Assembly (NCBI GenBank): GCA_021796155.1
Contig: JAJYOO010000143.1
Span: forward strand, 1 to 6,443
Direction of reading: 5' to 3'
DNA from: Chloroflexota bacterium
Lineage (GTDB): Bacteria > Chloroflexota > Anaerolineae > Anaerolineales > Villigracilaceae
DNA: 6,443 bases
The notes under the pieces were generated by a model, which saw only the letters and a list, made by a program, of their open reading frames with translations, was not told the origin of the DNA and did not search any database. Of the stretch, positions 5,593 through 6,443 are shown piece after piece (the first letter of the stretch is position 1; every line of letters starts with the position of its first letter). Made by a program: the position numbers and the translations under genes.

Positions 5593-5656
5593 GTTTGAAA
5601 GTTGGAAAGTTCGCAGGTTTAAACGTTCTAACTTGCTAACCTTCTAACTTGCTAAC
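5593..5656. repeat. 8-bp-periodic repeat forming a long imperfect inverted repeat
   Basis: Eight contiguous 8-base units. On the plus strand the left half has GTTTGAAA, GTTGGAAA and GTTCGCAG; GTTTAAAC forms the centre of symmetry; and the right half has GTTCTAAC, then TTGCTAAC, CTTCTAAC and TTGCTAAC. The left units resemble the reverse complements of the right ones (GTTAGAA/GTTAGCA type), so the whole can fold as a hairpin around GTTTAAAC. The right part also contains a perfect 16-base direct duplication (5626-5641 and 5642-5657). The array covers the last codons and TAG stop of hemB and fills most of the hemB to radical-SAM gap. Confidence 0.8.
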
Positions 5657-6426
5657 CATCGCGCTGCTTCCAACGCGTGATACGTAATAATCAAATCCGC
5701 GCCTGCGCGCTTGATCGAAGTCAACGTTTCGAGCGTTGCCTTTGCTTCGTCAATCCAACCGTTCGCTGCGGCAGCTTTGATCATTGAATATTCGCCGCTG
5801 ACGTTATATGCCGCCATCGGCAATTCGGGGAACGTATCTTTCACGACGCGAATCACATCAAGATATGCCAGTGCGGGCTTCACCATCAACATGTCCGCAC
5901 CCTCGTCCACATCCAGTGCGGCTTCACGTAATGCCTCCCGCACATTGGCGGGATCCATCTGATGCGATTTTCTATCGCCAAATTTCGGTGCGCCTTCCGC
6001 GGCTTCGCGGAATGGCCCATAAAACGAGGAGGCATATTTCACCGCGTAAGACAAAATCGGCGTATTCTCGAATCCGCTTTCGTTCAGCGCGCCGCGGATT
6101 GCTCCGACCATTCCATCCATCATTCCCGATGGCGCGACAATGTCCGCACCACATTCAGCGTGTGATACCGCCACCTTCCCAAGCACATCGAGCGTTTCAT
6201 CGTTCAGCACATAACCTTCAGGCAAATGATCGTGATAGTGTTCGCCTGTATTCAAAATTCCGCAATGCCCGTGATCGGTATATTCGCACAGACAAACATC
6301 GGTCACGACAACCATTTCGGGAATTTCTTTTTTGATGGCTTGTACTGCTCGTTGGACGATTCCGTTATCGGAAAAATTTTCCAAACCGATTGGATCTTTC
6401 TCCGCAGGAATGCCAAACAAGATCAC
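5644..6426 (-). CDS. hemB: Delta-aminolevulinic acid dehydratase (porphobilinogen synthase), 5' end incomplete
   Basis: Condenses two 5-aminolevulinate molecules to porphobilinogen in the cytosol, feeding the pathway that hemE and the later genes complete. The visible 260 residues cover most of the TIM barrel: [10 protein letters not shown] (2-11), the zinc-site cysteines of [13 protein letters not shown] (Cys45, 47 and 55, the CxC-x7-C type), [15 protein letters not shown] (97-111), the first active-site lysine in [12 protein letters not shown] (Lys130), and the Schiff-base lysine in [13 protein letters not shown] (Lys183). The cysteine triad indicates a zinc-dependent enzyme. The family is about 325-335 residues, so roughly 65 N-terminal residues are missing. 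The coordinate 6426 is a GTG codon inside the conserved AVILFGIP strand and is not a believable true start. Upstream, the frame stays open only to an in-frame TGA at 6438-6436, eight bases from or less to the window edge, suggesting a frameshift, nonsense change or sequence-end error. The final codons lie in an octamer repeat. Confidence 0.9.
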   Translation of the reverse strand: MILFGIPAEKDPIGLENFSDNGIVQRAVQAIKKEIPEMVVVTDVCLCEYTDHGHCGILNTGEHYHDHLPEGYVLNDETLDVLGKVAVSHAECGADIVAPSGMMDGMVGAIRGALNESGFENTPILSYAVKYASSFYGPFREAAEGAPKFGDRKSHQMDPANVREALREAALDVDEGADMLMVKPALAYLDVIRVVKDTFPELPMAAYNVSGEYSMIKAAAANGWIDEAKATLETLTSIKRAGADLIITYHALEAARWLAS

Positions 6427-6443
6427 GGCGAATATTCAATGAT

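Noticed and set aside
5593..5656. CRISPR array
   Set aside because: The units are 8 bases with no unique spacers; the heptad arrays at 2127-2154 and 2330-2385 fail for the same reason.

Overview
All eight genes lie on the minus strand and are tightly packed, so the window reads from right to left as one haem-biosynthesis operon: hemB (5' end cut by the window edge), a radical-SAM/SPASM-like protein of the AhbD/NirJ type, hemQ, hemE, two small membrane proteins, hemH and hemY (3' end cut by the window edge). No credible gene is on the plus strand. No RNA gene, CRISPR array or transposase gene was found.

The terminal steps match the coproporphyrin-dependent (CPD) haem pathway. HemE makes coproporphyrinogen III, HemY/CgoX oxidises it to coproporphyrin III, HemH/CpfC inserts iron, and HemQ/ChdC removes two carboxylates to give haem b. 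HemH is visibly of the Bacillus CpfC type. Beside HemQ is a radical-SAM protein resembling AhbD, the oxygen-independent enzyme that does the same last step in other organisms. The operon may therefore encode both an oxic and an anoxic route from Fe-coproporphyrin to haem.

Layout, in transcription order: hemB (6426 to 5644 visible); a 70-bp gap filled by an 8-bp-periodic inverted repeat; the radical-SAM gene (5573 to 4428); a 157-bp gap with two opposed REP-like palindromes; hemQ (4270 to 3587); hemE (3596 to 2520), whose 3' end carries a third REP-like copy; a three-helix membrane protein (2523 to 2137); a DUF4491-like membrane protein (2124 to 1792); hemH (1795 to 881); hemY (884 to beyond position 1). 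Three junctions are four-base ATGA start/stop overlaps and hemQ/hemE overlap by up to 10 bases, which implies translational coupling.

The least explained parts are the two small membrane proteins between hemE and hemH. They look like divergent relatives of each other, sharing a C-terminal E..Q..R...G..P.NPN pattern. The other unexplained feature is the short repeats (heptads, octads, REP-like palindromes), several of which have entered coding sequence and now encode protein tails or part of a membrane segment. Gene content and this repeat style suggest a Chloroflexota (Anaerolineae-like) bacterium. That is an inference with moderate confidence, because no rRNA or other marker is present.
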